This document shows, piece by piece, positions 40,364 through 51,018 of a stretch of 55,172 nt of DNA. Source of the DNA: Synechococcus sp. UW140 (GTDB lineage: Bacteria; Cyanobacteriota; Cyanobacteriia; PCC-6307; Cyanobiaceae); contig CAMBZX010000003.1 of NCBI GenBank assembly GCA_945872185.1, positions 1 to 55,172 on the forward strand, in the 5' to 3' direction. Under the pieces are notes generated by a model that saw only the letters and a list, made by a program, of their open reading frames with translations, was not told the origin of the DNA and ran no database searches. Position 1 is the first letter of the stretch; each line of letters opens with the position of its first letter. A program made the translations under genes and the position numbers.

Positions 40364-41305
40364 ATGCTGTTCACCTTGTTGGAGTCGCTCCCGCCCGAGC
40401 TCGAGCGGGCCCTGGCGGCCTTGAGGCGGCAGTTGGCCGCCTGGGATCAGGTGGTGGTGGCCTATTCCGGTGGAGTGGACAGTGCGCTGGTGGCGGCTCT
40501 GGCGGTGGAGGCCCTGCAGGAGCGTGCCCTGGCGATCACCGGGGTTTCCCCCGCCCTGGCGCCCCATCTGCGCCAGGAGGCCCGGGCCCAGGCGGCCTGG
40601 CTGGGCCTGCGTCATCGGGAGCTGGCCACGGCGGAACTGGATGATCCCGCCTATGCCGCCAATCCCGAGGATCGCTGCTATGCCTGCAAGCGGGAACTGC
40701 ATCGTGTGCTGGCACCGATCGCGGCGGCGGCCGGGGCGGCCGTGGTGCTCGATGGCGTCAACCGCGACGACCTCGGCGATCATCGACCCGGCATCCGCGC
40801 CGCCCGCGAGCAGGGGGTGCGCTCACCCCTGGCGGAACTCGGTGTGGACAAGGCCGGCGTGCGCCAGATCTCCCGGGCGCTGGGCTTTCCCTGGTGGGAC
40901 AAGCCGGCCCAGCCCTGTCTGGCCTCCCGCTTTCCCTATGGCGAACCGATCAGTGCCGCCCGGTTGGTACGGGTGGCGGCGGCGGAGGACTGGTTCCGGC
41001 AGCGGTGGGGGGGCGCCTTGCGGGTGCGCAGCCAGGGGGAAACGGCCCGGATTGAACTGCCGGCGGATCGTCTGGCCGAGGTGCTGCAGCAGTTGGCCGG
41101 CGGTCGCCGGCGCCAGGAGTTGGTGGCCGCCTTTTCAGGGCTGGGTTTTGTGGCCGTGTCCCTCGATCTCGAGGGCCTGGTGAGCGGCAAGCTCAACCGG
41201 GTGCTGCTGGAGCCGCCAGCGACGCAGCAGCCAGATCCAGATCAGGGGGCGCCAGATCAGCTGGCTTCCGATCAGTCAGTTGGCTTCCGATCAGTCAGTG
41301 GTTGA
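40364..41305 (+). CDS. larE: LarE-like ATP-dependent sulfur transferase (alternative start 40322)
   Basis: VVVAYSGGVDSALVAALA (PP-loop), NPEDRCYACKRELH, VLDGVNRDDLGDHRPGIRAARE and PCLASRFPYGEPI. Confidence 0.9.
   Translation: MLFTLLESLPPELERALAALRRQLAAWDQVVVAYSGGVDSALVAALAVEALQERALAITGVSPALAPHLRQEARAQAAWLGLRHRELATAELDDPAYAANPEDRCYACKRELHRVLAPIAAAAGAAVVLDGVNRDDLGDHRPGIRAAREQGVRSPLAELGVDKAGVRQISRALGFPWWDKPAQPCLASRFPYGEPISAARLVRVAAAEDWFRQRWGGALRVRSQGETARIELPADRLAEVLQQLAGGRRRQELVAAFSGLGFVAVSLDLEGLVSGKLNRVLLEPPATQQPDPDQGAPDQLASDQSVGFRSVSG
41262..41299 (+). repeat. Perfect 19-bp tandem duplication (TGGCTTCCGATCAGTCAGT x2)
   Basis: Direct reading: copies at 41262-41280 and 41281-41299. Confidence 0.95.
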
Positions 41306-41400
41306 ACCAGCCGCCAGCAGGACAGCCAACCACGGATTAACCAAGTCAAACCGTGGACCGGCCAGTTCAAACCGGTGACGGGCAATGGCGGTTCAGCCCC

Positions 41401-41442
41401 AAAAAAAAACAGCGGCAAAGCCTGATCGAGGCTTGCCGCTGT
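41401..41442 (-). terminator. Rho-independent terminator of speD
   Basis: Minus strand CAGCGGCAAGCC-TCGATCA-GGCTTTGCCGCTG followed by TTTTTTTTT. Confidence 0.9.
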
Positions 41443-41480
41443 CGGGAGGGGACGCGATGAACGGTGGCTCCAGCGCGGGA

Positions 41481-42020
41481 TCAGGCGGCAGTGAGCACGG
41501 GATCGCGTTCACTGCCTTCAATCGTGGCCGGAGTTTCGCGCCGAAAGCTGGTGAGCTTGTGGCGACCCGCATGGAGCTCCTCGCACAGCACCTGACAGGC
41601 CCTTTCGGGCATGGTGTGATCGCCACAGGTGAACACATCGACCGCCGCATAGCCGGATTCCGGCCAGGTGTGAATCGAGATGTGGGACTCGGCCAGCAAG
41701 GCGAGGCCAGTGACGCCCTGGGGTTCAAAGCGGTGGGTGATCAGGTTGAGCAGGGTGGCACCAGCACGCTTTGCTGCTGTCGTGATGGTGTCCCTGAGAA
41801 ATGCTTCGTCGTCGAGCCGCGAACTGTCGCAGTCGTAGAGCTCGAGGATGCAGTGTTTCCCAACCGCGTCCGTGACGTTCGGCGGGGGGGCAATCTCGGT
41901 GCTGGCCTTGGCTTTGAGGGGGAGTGGCTGGTGGGCGGCTCCGTTCCATCCCGGATTGGGGTGGAGGCAGGGCAGGCTCTGGTTCATCAGGGGTCCAGAC
42001 AACAACAGAGCGATCACCAT
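41481..42020 (-). CDS. speD: S-adenosylmethionine decarboxylase proenzyme (start could be the internal ATG at 41987)
   Basis: [36 protein letters not shown] has the conserved [11 protein letters not shown] cleavage motif. Confidence 0.95.
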   Translation of the reverse strand: MVIALLLSGPLMNQSLPCLHPNPGWNGAAHQPLPLKAKASTEIAPPPNVTDAVGKHCILELYDCDSSRLDDEAFLRDTITTAAKRAGATLLNLITHRFEPQGVTGLALLAESHISIHTWPESGYAAVDVFTCGDHTMPERACQVLCEELHAGRHKLTSFRRETPATIEGSERDPVLTAA

Positions 42021-42065
42021 ACGTCTCGGGCGGCATTAGGGCGGCCTTAAGTCCAAAGCTGTCGC

Positions 42066-43226
42066 TCATTGCCCACAGAGGTGGCCGGCTTGCATGCGCA
42101 CCACCTGGGACTCTGAGCGCCAGCCGCCGCTGAAGGCATCGAGATGGGTGGCACTCACCAGACACTGGTGGCCGGCGCCCACCGCTTCCAGCAGCAGCTG
42201 CTGGCGCTGGGGGTCGAGCTCGGCCAGCACGTCGTCGAGCAGCAGCAGCGGCGCCTGGCCCACCACCTGGCCCACCAGCTCCAGTTCAGCCAGCTTCAGG
42301 GCCAGCACCAGGGTGCGTTGCTGGCCGGCCGAGCCGTAGCGGCGGGCCGGTTGGTCAGCCAGCAGCAGGGTGACGTCGTCGCGATGGGGGCCCACCAGGC
42401 ACTGGCCCAATCGTTCCTCCTGGGGGCGCTGCTGCCGCAGCTGCTCCTCCATGGCCATGCGCCAGAGCTGTTCCTGATCGCTGTCTTCGGCTGCGCTGGT
42501 GAGCTCGGTGCCGCTGCGGTAGGCCAGGGCCAGGGGCTCGCCGGAGCCGCCGATCCGCTGCTGCCAGGTGCTCGCCAGTGGTTCCAGCCGCCGCAGGGCC
42601 CGCCAGCGGCGCCGGTGCAGACGGGTGCCGATCAGGGCCATCTGCTGGTCGAAGACATCGAGCAGGCCGGCCCGATCGGCCAGGCCCAGGCCGCGGCGCA
42701 GCAGTTGGCTGCGCTGGCGCAGCAGGCGGCCATAGCGGCTGAGCAGGGCGCCATAGACCGGCTCCAGTTGCAGCACCACCCGGTCCAGCCATTGGCGGCG
42801 CAGGGCGGGTTCGCCGCGCACCAGATCCAGATCGAGGGCGCTGAAGCCGACGCAGCGCAGCGGTCCGATCAGATCGTGTTGGCGCTCCAGCAGCTTGTCG
42901 TTGCGCAAAGCCTGGCGCCCGCCCCGGCCGCGCAGGCGCAGCTCCAGGCTGTCGCCATCGCCGGTGAGGGCTCGCAGCCGGCTGGCGGGTTGGCCGTGGC
43001 TGATCAGATCCCGATCGCTGGCGCAGCGGTGCGAACGCAGGCTGGTGAGCAGTTCCACCGCCTCCAGCAGATTCGATTTGCCCGCCCCATTGGCGCCGAT
43101 CACCAGCAGCCTGGGGGCTTCCAGGGTCAGCTGCAGCCCGGCCAGATTGCGGAAGTGCAGCAGCTCCAGGCGGTGCAGCCGGATAGGTCTGGGGCGATCA
43201 GCGGCTAAGGTACCCCCAACAGGCAT
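42066..43226 (-). CDS. recF: DNA replication/repair protein RecF
   Basis: [46 protein letters not shown]...[23 protein letters not shown]. Confidence 0.95.
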   Translation of the reverse strand: MPVGGTLAADRPRPIRLHRLELLHFRNLAGLQLTLEAPRLLVIGANGAGKSNLLEAVELLTSLRSHRCASDRDLISHGQPASRLRALTGDGDSLELRLRGRGGRQALRNDKLLERQHDLIGPLRCVGFSALDLDLVRGEPALRRQWLDRVVLQLEPVYGALLSRYGRLLRQRSQLLRRGLGLADRAGLLDVFDQQMALIGTRLHRRRWRALRRLEPLASTWQQRIGGSGEPLALAYRSGTELTSAAEDSDQEQLWRMAMEEQLRQQRPQEERLGQCLVGPHRDDVTLLLADQPARRYGSAGQQRTLVLALKLAELELVGQVVGQAPLLLLDDVLAELDPQRQQLLLEAVGAGHQCLVSATHLDAFSGGWRSESQVVRMQAGHLCGQ

Positions 43227-43297
43227 GGCCGCAGGCGTCGTCGTCGCATGGATGAGTTTTCATCCGTCGCAACCGACTCCCAGGCTTGCCTGGTTTT

Positions 43298-43371
43298 GGG
43301 CATGTAGCTCAGTTGGATAGAGCGTCAGATTCCGGTTCTGAATGTCGGGGGTTCGAGTCCCTCCATGCTCG
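43298..43371 (+). tRNA. tRNA-Arg (anticodon CCG)
   Basis: GGGCATGTAGCTCAGTTGGATAGAGCGTCAGATTCCGGTTCTGAATGTCGGGGGTTCGAGTCCCTCCATGCTCG is a full cloverleaf. Confidence 0.95.
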
Positions 43372-44002
43372 TTAATGTCTTCCGCCGCCGGAACGGTGAA
43401 GATGATCAGGTTGAGATGGCGACGGTTTGAGATGGCGGCGTTGGCTCTGGTTTGAATGGAGCCGAGGGCAGGCTCCAACCCGCTTGAAATCGTTGCAGTA
43501 GGCCCAGGTTCCATGGCTGCAACAGTCCTGAGAATCGGCCGGGATTGAGTTGATCAGGCGCCTGACTTCACGTTCAGTTGTCGGTGGGTCTAGCTGGCCC
43601 AGCAAGGTCTGTGCAGCCAGAGGCAGTGGTCCGGGAGCTGTTTGAGCGCAGCTGGTGGAATTGAATCCTTCCTGTCTGGGATCGGCACGCCACGGAGCCA
43701 TCTGGACACTCAATGGATGGTTGGGCCTGGTTCTTTTCTAGGGGTGATTGACACCTTGATTGTCAGGCAGAATTCGAAGATCTTTCTGTTATCAAGGAGA
43801 TTGAATCCGGAAGCAGGCCGAGATAGCAGTGAATCAATCTCGATGTGCTGATCCAGGTGAATCCATTGCCCAGCAATCGCGCTCAATCGTCAGCCATGCC
43901 TGATGTGTGCTTTATCGGCCACCCCAGGGCCGGGTGGTCCAGCTCCCGCCCGCAACGGCAGCGTTGAAGGCCCCTGGCCAGGCAGCGGCCCGCCCGGCTC
44001 CC

Positions 44003-44464
44003 TCAGGGATCCTTCAGGTTCAGTCCCATGGCCCGGATTCCGCCGGGATCTACCACGAAACCAGCTCGGGTGACCGCGTGCAGCGCCTCCGGTGGGGCGG
44101 CCAGGGAGACGCTGCAGCCGCCCATCTCCCGCCGCAGGCGGCTCAGGGCTGCCTGCACGAGGGCCTGGATCACCTCGTCGCGGCTCGGGTCGGCCGGATC
44201 TGCCAGCAGATCCCAGAGGTTGGCGTTGAGGGCCTGATCGCTGGTGGCCCGGATGAAGCCCACGAGTCTGTCCTGGTCGCTGCGGACGGCCAGGTGCCAG
44301 GCGCTGCGCTCCAGCACCAGTCCCCAGCGCCCCGCGCCCCGGGGGCGGTCGCCGCACTCCTGCAGCAGATGGTCGAGTTCGTCGGCATCCCAGGCCGGCT
44401 GGTGGAGCAGCTGATAACCCTCCCGCAGGCGGGGCTGGGGTGGTTGGCTGCGGAAGGGAATCAA
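44003..44464 (-). CDS. GNAT-family N-acetyltransferase-like protein
   Basis: LVLERSAWHLAVRSDQDRLVGFIRATSDQALNANLWDLL...LVQAALSRLRREMGGCSVSLAAPPEALHAVTRAGFVVDPGGIRAM. Confidence 0.7.
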   Translation of the reverse strand: MIPFRSQPPQPRLREGYQLLHQPAWDADELDHLLQECGDRPRGAGRWGLVLERSAWHLAVRSDQDRLVGFIRATSDQALNANLWDLLADPADPSRDEVIQALVQAALSRLRREMGGCSVSLAAPPEALHAVTRAGFVVDPGGIRAMGLNLKDP

Positions 44465-44501
44465 GAAGGAGATGCTTAGGCCGGGGGAAGGGGGTGGGGG
44501 C

Positions 44502-47500
44502 TCAGCCCGTGTTGCGCATGCCGGCGGCGATGCCGTTGATGGTCAGCAGCGCCCCCTGGAGCAGGTCGCTGCGGCTGTAGGTGCGGCCATCGCTGGCCTT
44601 GCCGGCCCCCTCGCTCATCGGTGGCTGGCGATTCTGATCGCGCAGCAGACGCAGCAGGGCCACCTGCAGATAGCCGAGGGGAATGATGGTGCGATTGCGC
44701 AGCTCCACCGACAGCTGCAGGGCGGGATCGCCATCCAGCAGCCGTTTGTGGCCGCTGATCGCCAGCACCAGATCCCGGGTGAGGGTGAACTCGGCGGTGA
44801 TCGACGCCAGGATCGCCGCGAAGGCCTCGCGGTTGGCCTCGCGGCCGAGGGAGCGCACGTAGTGCCCCGCCAGATCCAGGTCCACCTTGGAGAGCGTCAT
44901 CTCCACCTTGGAGATCAGCATGCGGAAGAACGGCCAGCGCTGATAGAGCAGCTGCAGCAGTTCCATCTGATCGGCATCCTGCTCCAACTCGGCCTGCAGG
45001 GCTGCGCCCACGCCATACCAGCTGGGCAGCAGGAAGCGGCTCTGGGTCCAGCCGAACACCCAGGGGATGGCCCGCAGGCTGGAGAGATCCCGGGTGCTGC
45101 TCTTGCGACGGGCCGGCCGGCTGGAGATCTGCAGCTTGCTGATCTCCTCGATCGGCGTGACCTGCTCGAAAAAGGCCACCAAGTCGGGGTTGTCGTGGAC
45201 GAGGGCGCGGTAGTGGTCGCGGGAGCGGGCGGCCAGCCGCTCCATCAGCTGATTCCAGCTGGGGGTGTTATCGAGCGGCAGGGTGACCATGCTGTTTTGC
45301 AGCACGGCCGTAGACACCGTTTCGAGGTTGTAGAGGGCCAGCTCCGGCAGGGAGTATTTGGAGGCCAGCACTTCTCCCTGTTCGGTGATTTTGATGCGAC
45401 CTTTGAGGGTGCCACTGGGCTGGGCCAGGATCGCCTGATAGGCCGGGCCACCACCGCGGCCCACCGAGCCGCCGCGGCCGTGGAACAGGCGCAGGGCCAC
45501 GGCATGCTCATCGGCGAGGCGCTGCAGGGCGATCTGGGCCCGGTGGATTTCCCAGTTGCTGGAGAGGAAGCCGGAATCCTTGTTGCTGTCGGAGTAGCCG
45601 AGCATCACCTCCTGCAGGGGCTGGCCGCTGTCGGTATTGCTGGTGAGCAGCTCCCGGTAGAAGGATTCGGCGAACATCCGACCCATCACCGCTGGGGCGC
45701 GCTGGAGGTCTTCGACGGTTTCGAACAGGGGAATCACCAGCAACTCCGAGCGCTGGGCCAGGGGATCGATCAGGCCCACTTCTTTGGCCAGCAGCAGCAC
45801 CTCCAGCAGATCCGACACCGTGTGACTCATCGAGATCACATAAGTGCGGCAGATCCGGGGTCCGAACTCCTGCTGCAGGCGATGCAGCATGCGGAATACC
45901 GCGAAGGTTTCCGCCGTGGCCGCGCTCCAGCGGGCGGCGGGCGGCAGCAGCGGCCGGCGGGTCTGCAGTTCGGCCAGCAGCCAGCTCACCCGTTGGTCCT
46001 CGTCCATCGCGCCGTAGGCGATCGGCAGCAGCAGATAGCGGCTGAGTTCGTCGATGGCGTCGCTGTGGCGGGTGCTCTCCTGGCGGATATCGAGGCTGGC
46101 GAGCCAGAAGCCGAAGATGTGCACCTGGGTGAGCAGATCACGCAGGGTTTCGCATTTGAGCCCTGTGGCATCCAGGCTCTCCTTGAGCAGCTCCAAATCA
46201 TTGCGGAACTCGTCCACCGAGCCGTAGTGCAGATCCTGCAGACCCACACCACCGGAAGGCAGACCGAAGGAGGTGTCGAGGGCCGCGGTGGAGGGACCAT
46301 CGCCAGGGGATTCCCAGCCGGCTTCCGCCAGTTGGTCGTTGCGCCGCTGGCTCAGATGCAGCCGCTCGAGGATATAACTGAGCTTGAGCCGATAGGGCTC
46401 CTTGCGATAGCTGGTGGCCCGTTCTTCGTAGATTTCCGGGAAGCGCAGCCGATCCATCTCCAGCGATTCGAGTAGGGCCTTGCTGGGGGGGCTCCACTGC
46501 ATCGAGATGCTGAGTTGATCGCGCAGATCCTCCACGGCATGGATGTAGCGCTTGAGCATCAGCTTGCGCTGATAGCAGGCGGTGCGCCACGTGATCTCCG
46601 GGGTCACCGAGGGATTGCCATCCCGGTCGGAGCCGACCCAGGACCCAAAGGTGCAGAACGAGTCCCGCGGGGGCACCACATCCGGATAGCTGCTGGCCAG
46701 GGCGGCGCGCATGCGCTGCCGCAGCTGGGGCATGGCGTTGAAGAGCACCTGCTGGAAGTAATGCAGGGCGTAGTCGACTTCGTTGATCACCGAGGGTTTG
46801 AACTGGTGCAGTTCGTCGGTGCGCCACCACAGCCGGATCTCCTCTTCCAATTGCTGGCGTAGATGTTGGCGCTCATCCGGGTTGATTGCCGGACTGAGCT
46901 GCAGCTTCTGGATCAGGGCCGCCACCCGCCGTTGCTTGTGGCGCACCGTGTGACGCACGATCTCGGTGGGGTGGGCGGTGAACACCAGGCGGATGTCGAG
47001 TTCCCGCAGCAGGTTTTCCAGTTGGGCTGGGGGCACGCCCAGGGCCCGCAGGCGCTCGAACAGCTGGCGGAAGGTGGCCGGTTCGCTCTGGCTGGCCAGG
47101 GGCGGCAGGAAGGGATCGTTGCTGCCGCTGACGGTCGCTGTCTTGAGGCTTTCGAGGTAGCTGTCTTCCTCGATGTGCTGCTCAAGAATGTTGACCAGCT
47201 GGAAGTAGAGGGAGAAGGCCCGGGCGGCGGCGATGCCGTCGGCCAGGTCCATCTCCTTGATCAGCTGCACGATCCCTTCGGTGTCGACACAGCTTTCGTC
47301 GGCGAGTTCCGTCGGGGTGACCGGACCACTCAATTGCTTGAGCTTCAGCAGCCGTTCGACCCGCTCCGGTGGACACTCGCTGCGCAGCACCGATTGCCAG
47401 AGATCTTCCACCAGCTCCAACCGTTCGGCCAGCAGGCGAATCACCCGGGGTGTGGGCTCCATGCCCGCCGCCGTCGCGGCGAGCGGAGCTGAATTGCTGG

Positions 47501-47540
47501 TGGGCGTCACGGCCATGGGAGCTGCTGAGGGCTGCCGCAT
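44502..47540 (-). CDS. ppc: Phosphoenolpyruvate carboxylase (start among several internal ATGs)
   Basis: [86 protein letters not shown]-terminus [10 protein letters not shown]. Confidence 0.97.
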   Translation of the reverse strand: MRQPSAAPMAVTPTSNSAPLAATAAGMEPTPRVIRLLAERLELVEDLWQSVLRSECPPERVERLLKLKQLSGPVTPTELADESCVDTEGIVQLIKEMDLADGIAAARAFSLYFQLVNILEQHIEEDSYLESLKTATVSGSNDPFLPPLASQSEPATFRQLFERLRALGVPPAQLENLLRELDIRLVFTAHPTEIVRHTVRHKQRRVAALIQKLQLSPAINPDERQHLRQQLEEEIRLWWRTDELHQFKPSVINEVDYALHYFQQVLFNAMPQLRQRMRAALASSYPDVVPPRDSFCTFGSWVGSDRDGNPSVTPEITWRTACYQRKLMLKRYIHAVEDLRDQLSISMQWSPPSKALLESLEMDRLRFPEIYEERATSYRKEPYRLKLSYILERLHLSQRRNDQLAEAGWESPGDGPSTAALDTSFGLPSGGVGLQDLHYGSVDEFRNDLELLKESLDATGLKCETLRDLLTQVHIFGFWLASLDIRQESTRHSDAIDELSRYLLLPIAYGAMDEDQRVSWLLAELQTRRPLLPPAARWSAATAETFAVFRMLHRLQQEFGPRICRTYVISMSHTVSDLLEVLLLAKEVGLIDPLAQRSELLVIPLFETVEDLQRAPAVMGRMFAESFYRELLTSNTDSGQPLQEVMLGYSDSNKDSGFLSSNWEIHRAQIALQRLADEHAVALRLFHGRGGSVGRGGGPAYQAILAQPSGTLKGRIKITEQGEVLASKYSLPELALYNLETVSTAVLQNSMVTLPLDNTPSWNQLMERLAARSRDHYRALVHDNPDLVAFFEQVTPIEEISKLQISSRPARRKSSTRDLSSLRAIPWVFGWTQSRFLLPSWYGVGAALQAELEQDADQMELLQLLYQRWPFFRMLISKVEMTLSKVDLDLAGHYVRSLGREANREAFAAILASITAEFTLTRDLVLAISGHKRLLDGDPALQLSVELRNRTIIPLGYLQVALLRLLRDQNRQPPMSEGAGKASDGRTYSRSDLLQGALLTINGIAAGMRNTG

Positions 47541-47571
47541 GGGGGCAGACGGGATGGGAAGGGATTCATCA

Positions 47572-48729
47572 TCATCCCAAAGCAGACGAAGCGTCTGTCG
47601 CAAGCCATGCTTCCAGCCGATTCTCCTGCGCCTGCATGGCCGCAGCCTCGCTGCTGAGGATTGCGGCGATGCTCTCTCCCTGCCGTTGTCGCTGCCGCCA
47701 GCGCATGGCTTGGTTGCCAGTGGCGAGCAGGGCCGCCAGTGGGGCCAGCACTTCGCTCAGGCCCAGTTCCGCAGCCAGGGGCTCCATCGCGTCCAGCTCC
47801 CTGGCGATCCAGGCCCGGGCCTCGATCGTTTCGCCGCTGCGCCAGTCGCAGAGGGTGCTGGTGAGGCTGCTGCGGGCCGCGGCCCGGTCGTTGGCATCGG
47901 CCAGATCCGCCAGGGCGGCGAGGCTGAAGCGGCTGGCCAGCAGTGGATCGTGGCGCTCCGGTTCCGCCTGCAGTTGATGCAGGCGCAGTTCGGCAAAGGC
48001 GGTCACGGCCAGCAGCAGGCGGGGATCATCGATCAGGTCGCAGATGCGGATCTCGAGGCGGTTGAGATCGTGGGGCCTGTCATCGCCGTTGGGCCGCACC
48101 GAGGTCCAGAGATGGCGCACGTTGAACATGGCGGCGGCGGCCAGCTGCTCGTGCATCCAGTCGATGTAGTGCTGGTGCCCGCTGAACAGGGGCACCAGCG
48201 GCGGCGTGAGCGGAAACTGCAGCCAGCGCTGCGAGTCGGCGCCGGTGATGGCGTTGTCGAGGAAGGGCGAACTGGCGCTCATCGCCAGCAGCAGGGCCGC
48301 CTCGCAGCGCATCAGTCGCAGACCGGCGAACAGGTGCTCCATGTCGCTGATGCCCAGGTTGATATGGACGCTGGCGGTCACCACCCGGGTGCCATAGGTC
48401 TGTTCGATCGTGTCGTGGTAGGCGTTGCCGGGATCGGAGCGCTCGAAGCGATGGCTGTCGCCCAGGCTCAGGGTGCTGCCGGGCAAGAGGGTGAGACCCC
48501 GTGGCGCCAGCCAGGCCCGCAGCCGGCGGCGCGGCTCCAGCAGCAGCTCCAGCTGGCGCCGGTAGCTGGCATCCGGGGCGGTGATGTGTTCGAGGTTGCG
48601 GTTGTCCGGTTCGGTGACGAAGCCTTCCAGGGCCGCGGTGGCTTCGGCGGCGCAACCGACCACCGTGCCATCGGGGCGGCCGGTGTACATCTCCACCTCA
48701 AAGCCTTTGAGCAGCAGACGGTCGCTCAT
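47572..48729 (-). CDS. gshA: Glutamate-cysteine ligase, cyanobacterial type
   Basis: [25 protein letters not shown]...[27 protein letters not shown]...[38 protein letters not shown]. Confidence 0.88.
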   Translation of the reverse strand: MSDRLLLKGFEVEMYTGRPDGTVVGCAAEATAALEGFVTEPDNRNLEHITAPDASYRRQLELLLEPRRRLRAWLAPRGLTLLPGSTLSLGDSHRFERSDPGNAYHDTIEQTYGTRVVTASVHINLGISDMEHLFAGLRLMRCEAALLLAMSASSPFLDNAITGADSQRWLQFPLTPPLVPLFSGHQHYIDWMHEQLAAAAMFNVRHLWTSVRPNGDDRPHDLNRLEIRICDLIDDPRLLLAVTAFAELRLHQLQAEPERHDPLLASRFSLAALADLADANDRAAARSSLTSTLCDWRSGETIEARAWIARELDAMEPLAAELGLSEVLAPLAALLATGNQAMRWRQRQRQGESIAAILSSEAAAMQAQENRLEAWLATDASSALG

Positions 48730-50381
48730 CGCGTCGACTCCGTGGCGGCGGCTGCCGGCAGCAGGCAGGCAATGGCCTTGAGCATGCCGCGGGCCTTGTT
48801 TAGGGTTTCCTCGTACTCCGCCTCCGGCCTGGAGTCGGCGACGATGCCGGCGCCGGCCTGCACCTGCACCCGCCAGCGCCGGGCTGCACCCTCGGCCGCT
48901 GCCACTCCTGCGTCTCCCGCTGCGTCTGGGGCTTGCGGCAGCACCACCATGGTGCGGATCGTGATCGCCGTATTGAGAGCACCGTTGAGATCGACGGCGC
49001 CGTACACCCCGGAATAGGGACCCCGGCTGTCTGGTTCGAGTGCGTGAATCAGCTGCATCGCCCGGATCTTGGGGGCGCCACTGACGGTGCCGGCCGGAAA
49101 GCAGGCCATCAGCAGATCCCAGATGTCGTGGTGGGCTGCAAGCACCCCCTGCACCTGGCTGACGATGTGCATCACGTGCGAGTAGCGCTCGATCACCATC
49201 AGCTCGCCCACGGCGACAGTGCCCGGCCGGCAGACGCGGCCCAGATCGTTGCGGCCCAGGTCGACGAGCATCACGTGCTCCGCCCGTTCCTTGGGATCCG
49301 CGAGCAGTTCCCTTTCCAGGGCCTGATCCTCCAGTTCGTTGGCGCCGCGGGGGCGGGTGCCGGCGATCGGCCGCACCGAGGCCAGGATGGTGCCGTCTTC
49401 CTGCGGTTCGGCCTTCACCATCACCTCGGGGCTGGAGCCGATCAGGTGCCAGTCGCCGAAGTCGAAGAAGGCCATGTAGGGCGATGGATTGACCATCCGC
49501 AGGCTGCGGTACAGATCGAAAGGATCGCCGCTGATGCTGGTTTCCAGCCGCTGGCTGAGCACCAACTGGAAGACATCGCCGGCCTCGATGTGCTGTTCGC
49601 CCTGCAGCACCGCCGCCTCGAAGGCGGCTCGGCTCATTGTGCTGGTGGTGACCAGCTGGCTCGCCACATCAGCGGCGCTGGCGTCATGCCAAGCCAGGGG
49701 CTTGATCGTCGCCGGCAGGGGGGCCTGCATGCGGGCCTCCAGGCGGTCGATGCGGGCGCTTGCCTGGTTCCAGGCCTGTTCGGCGTCGCGGTGATCAGTG
49801 CCATTCCCCGACAGATCCATGTAGGCCAGGGCTGTGATCTGACGTCGCACCTGGTCAAACACCAGCAGATTGTCGGCCAGCAGCCAGCAGCCGTCCGGCG
49901 GGGCGCCTGCCGGGGTGGGATGCACCGGCACGCTGGGTTCGATCCAGCGGATCAGTTCGTAGCCCCAGAAGCCGAACAGCTGGCCCACGGGCGGTAGCCC
50001 CGGCACCGGCGCGGGACGCAGATGGCTCAGGCACTGGCGCAGCAGCTGGAAGGGGTTGCCCTGCAGGTGGTCCTGGCGGCCGTCGCGCCAGAGCCGCTGG
50101 CCGTGCTCCCCACGGCAGGTGAGGGTCCAGAGCGGATCGCTGACGACAAAACTCCAGCGGCCCAGCTGTTCGCCCCCCTCGACCGACTCCAGCAGCACGC
50201 CATGGCCACGGCCGGCGCCCACCTTGAGCCAGGTGGTGAGCGGCGTTTCCAGGTCGGCGGGCCAGCGCTTCCAGAGCGGGATCAGGTTGTGGCCGCCGAA
50301 GGCTGTGTCATCGCCGGCCAACCTGCGGGCGGCCTCAGCCAGGAAGGCATCGCGATGGGGGGGCTGGACGGGACCGGGCAT
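48726..50381 (-). CDS. trpE: Anthranilate synthase component I
   Basis: FDFGDWHLIGSSPEVMVKAEPQEDGTILASVRPIAGTRPRGANELEDQALERELLADPKERAEHVMLVDLGRNDLGRVCRPGTVAV. Start set after the psaD terminator. Confidence 0.95.
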   Translation of the reverse strand: MPGPVQPPHRDAFLAEAARRLAGDDTAFGGHNLIPLWKRWPADLETPLTTWLKVGAGRGHGVLLESVEGGEQLGRWSFVVSDPLWTLTCRGEHGQRLWRDGRQDHLQGNPFQLLRQCLSHLRPAPVPGLPPVGQLFGFWGYELIRWIEPSVPVHPTPAGAPPDGCWLLADNLLVFDQVRRQITALAYMDLSGNGTDHRDAEQAWNQASARIDRLEARMQAPLPATIKPLAWHDASAADVASQLVTTSTMSRAAFEAAVLQGEQHIEAGDVFQLVLSQRLETSISGDPFDLYRSLRMVNPSPYMAFFDFGDWHLIGSSPEVMVKAEPQEDGTILASVRPIAGTRPRGANELEDQALERELLADPKERAEHVMLVDLGRNDLGRVCRPGTVAVGELMVIERYSHVMHIVSQVQGVLAAHHDIWDLLMACFPAGTVSGAPKIRAMQLIHALEPDSRGPYSGVYGAVDLNGALNTAITIRTMVVLPQAPDAAGDAGVAAAEGAARRWRVQVQAGAGIVADSRPEAEYEETLNKARGMLKAIACLLPAAAATESTR

Positions 50382-50394
50382 CGGGCGGTGGGCA

Positions 50395-50421
50395 GAAAAA
50401 AGGCGGGGCCTCGGCCCCGCC
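50395..50421 (-). terminator. Rho-independent terminator of psaD
   Basis: GGCGGGGCC-TC-GGCCCCGCC, followed on the minus strand by TTTTTT. Confidence 0.88.
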
Positions 50422-50460
50422 ATTAAAGATGCTCGCCGGAACGGCTCAGAAACTGAGGGC

Positions 50461-50892
50461 TCAGGCGTCGTAGGTGGCCTTGCCGCTGAACTTCAGGCCG
50501 GCGGGGTTGGGGTTGGCGCCGATGCGCCGGGGGTTGTGACCGACCATGGGGCGGCCTTCGTTCACCCGCTCAGGGAAGACGCCATCCTTGGGATGGAGGA
50601 ACTCGGTGTCGCCGCCGGGGAAGATCCGGTAGATCTTGTAATCCTCGATGCGGGGCTTGAACTTGGTGCGCAGCTGGGTGCCGAGGGCCAGGCACTGCTC
50701 TTTCCGCGCGAAATACATGAGGTTTTCGCCCTCATTCATTTCGGCGGCGCCACCGGTGGGCAGTTCAAAGGCCTGGGCCTTGGAGCTGGTCCAGGTGATG
50801 GCGTACTTCTCTTCGGTTTCGGCTGCGTTCAGCAGACCACCGGTGCTGCCGATGTACTTCGGAAGTTGACCCTTGAGGGCAGTCGCTGACAT
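50461..50892 (-). CDS. psaD: Photosystem I reaction center subunit II
   Basis: [70 protein letters not shown]. Confidence 0.98.
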   Translation of the reverse strand: MSATALKGQLPKYIGSTGGLLNAAETEEKYAITWTSSKAQAFELPTGGAAEMNEGENLMYFARKEQCLALGTQLRTKFKPRIEDYKIYRIFPGGDTEFLHPKDGVFPERVNEGRPMVGHNPRRIGANPNPAGLKFSGKATYDA

Positions 50893-51018
50893 GGCTCGCT
50901 GACCGTTTCAGGCGGAAACTAGCACCGTGTTTTCGACCCTTTGCGGGTGGGCGCGGCAGTCTTCACACTCCGTCGACAAATGGCATTGCCTGGCCGCGGC
51001 CCCGGCTGGCCCGGGCCT

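Noticed and set aside
43642-43851. 69-aa plus-strand ORF after tRNA-Arg
   Set aside because: No recognisable motif. It is better treated as part of a non-coding or decayed tract.
44472-46475. 667-aa plus-strand ORF antisense to ppc
   Set aside because: Its overlap with the highly conserved PEP carboxylase explains the open frame. There are no protein-family motifs.
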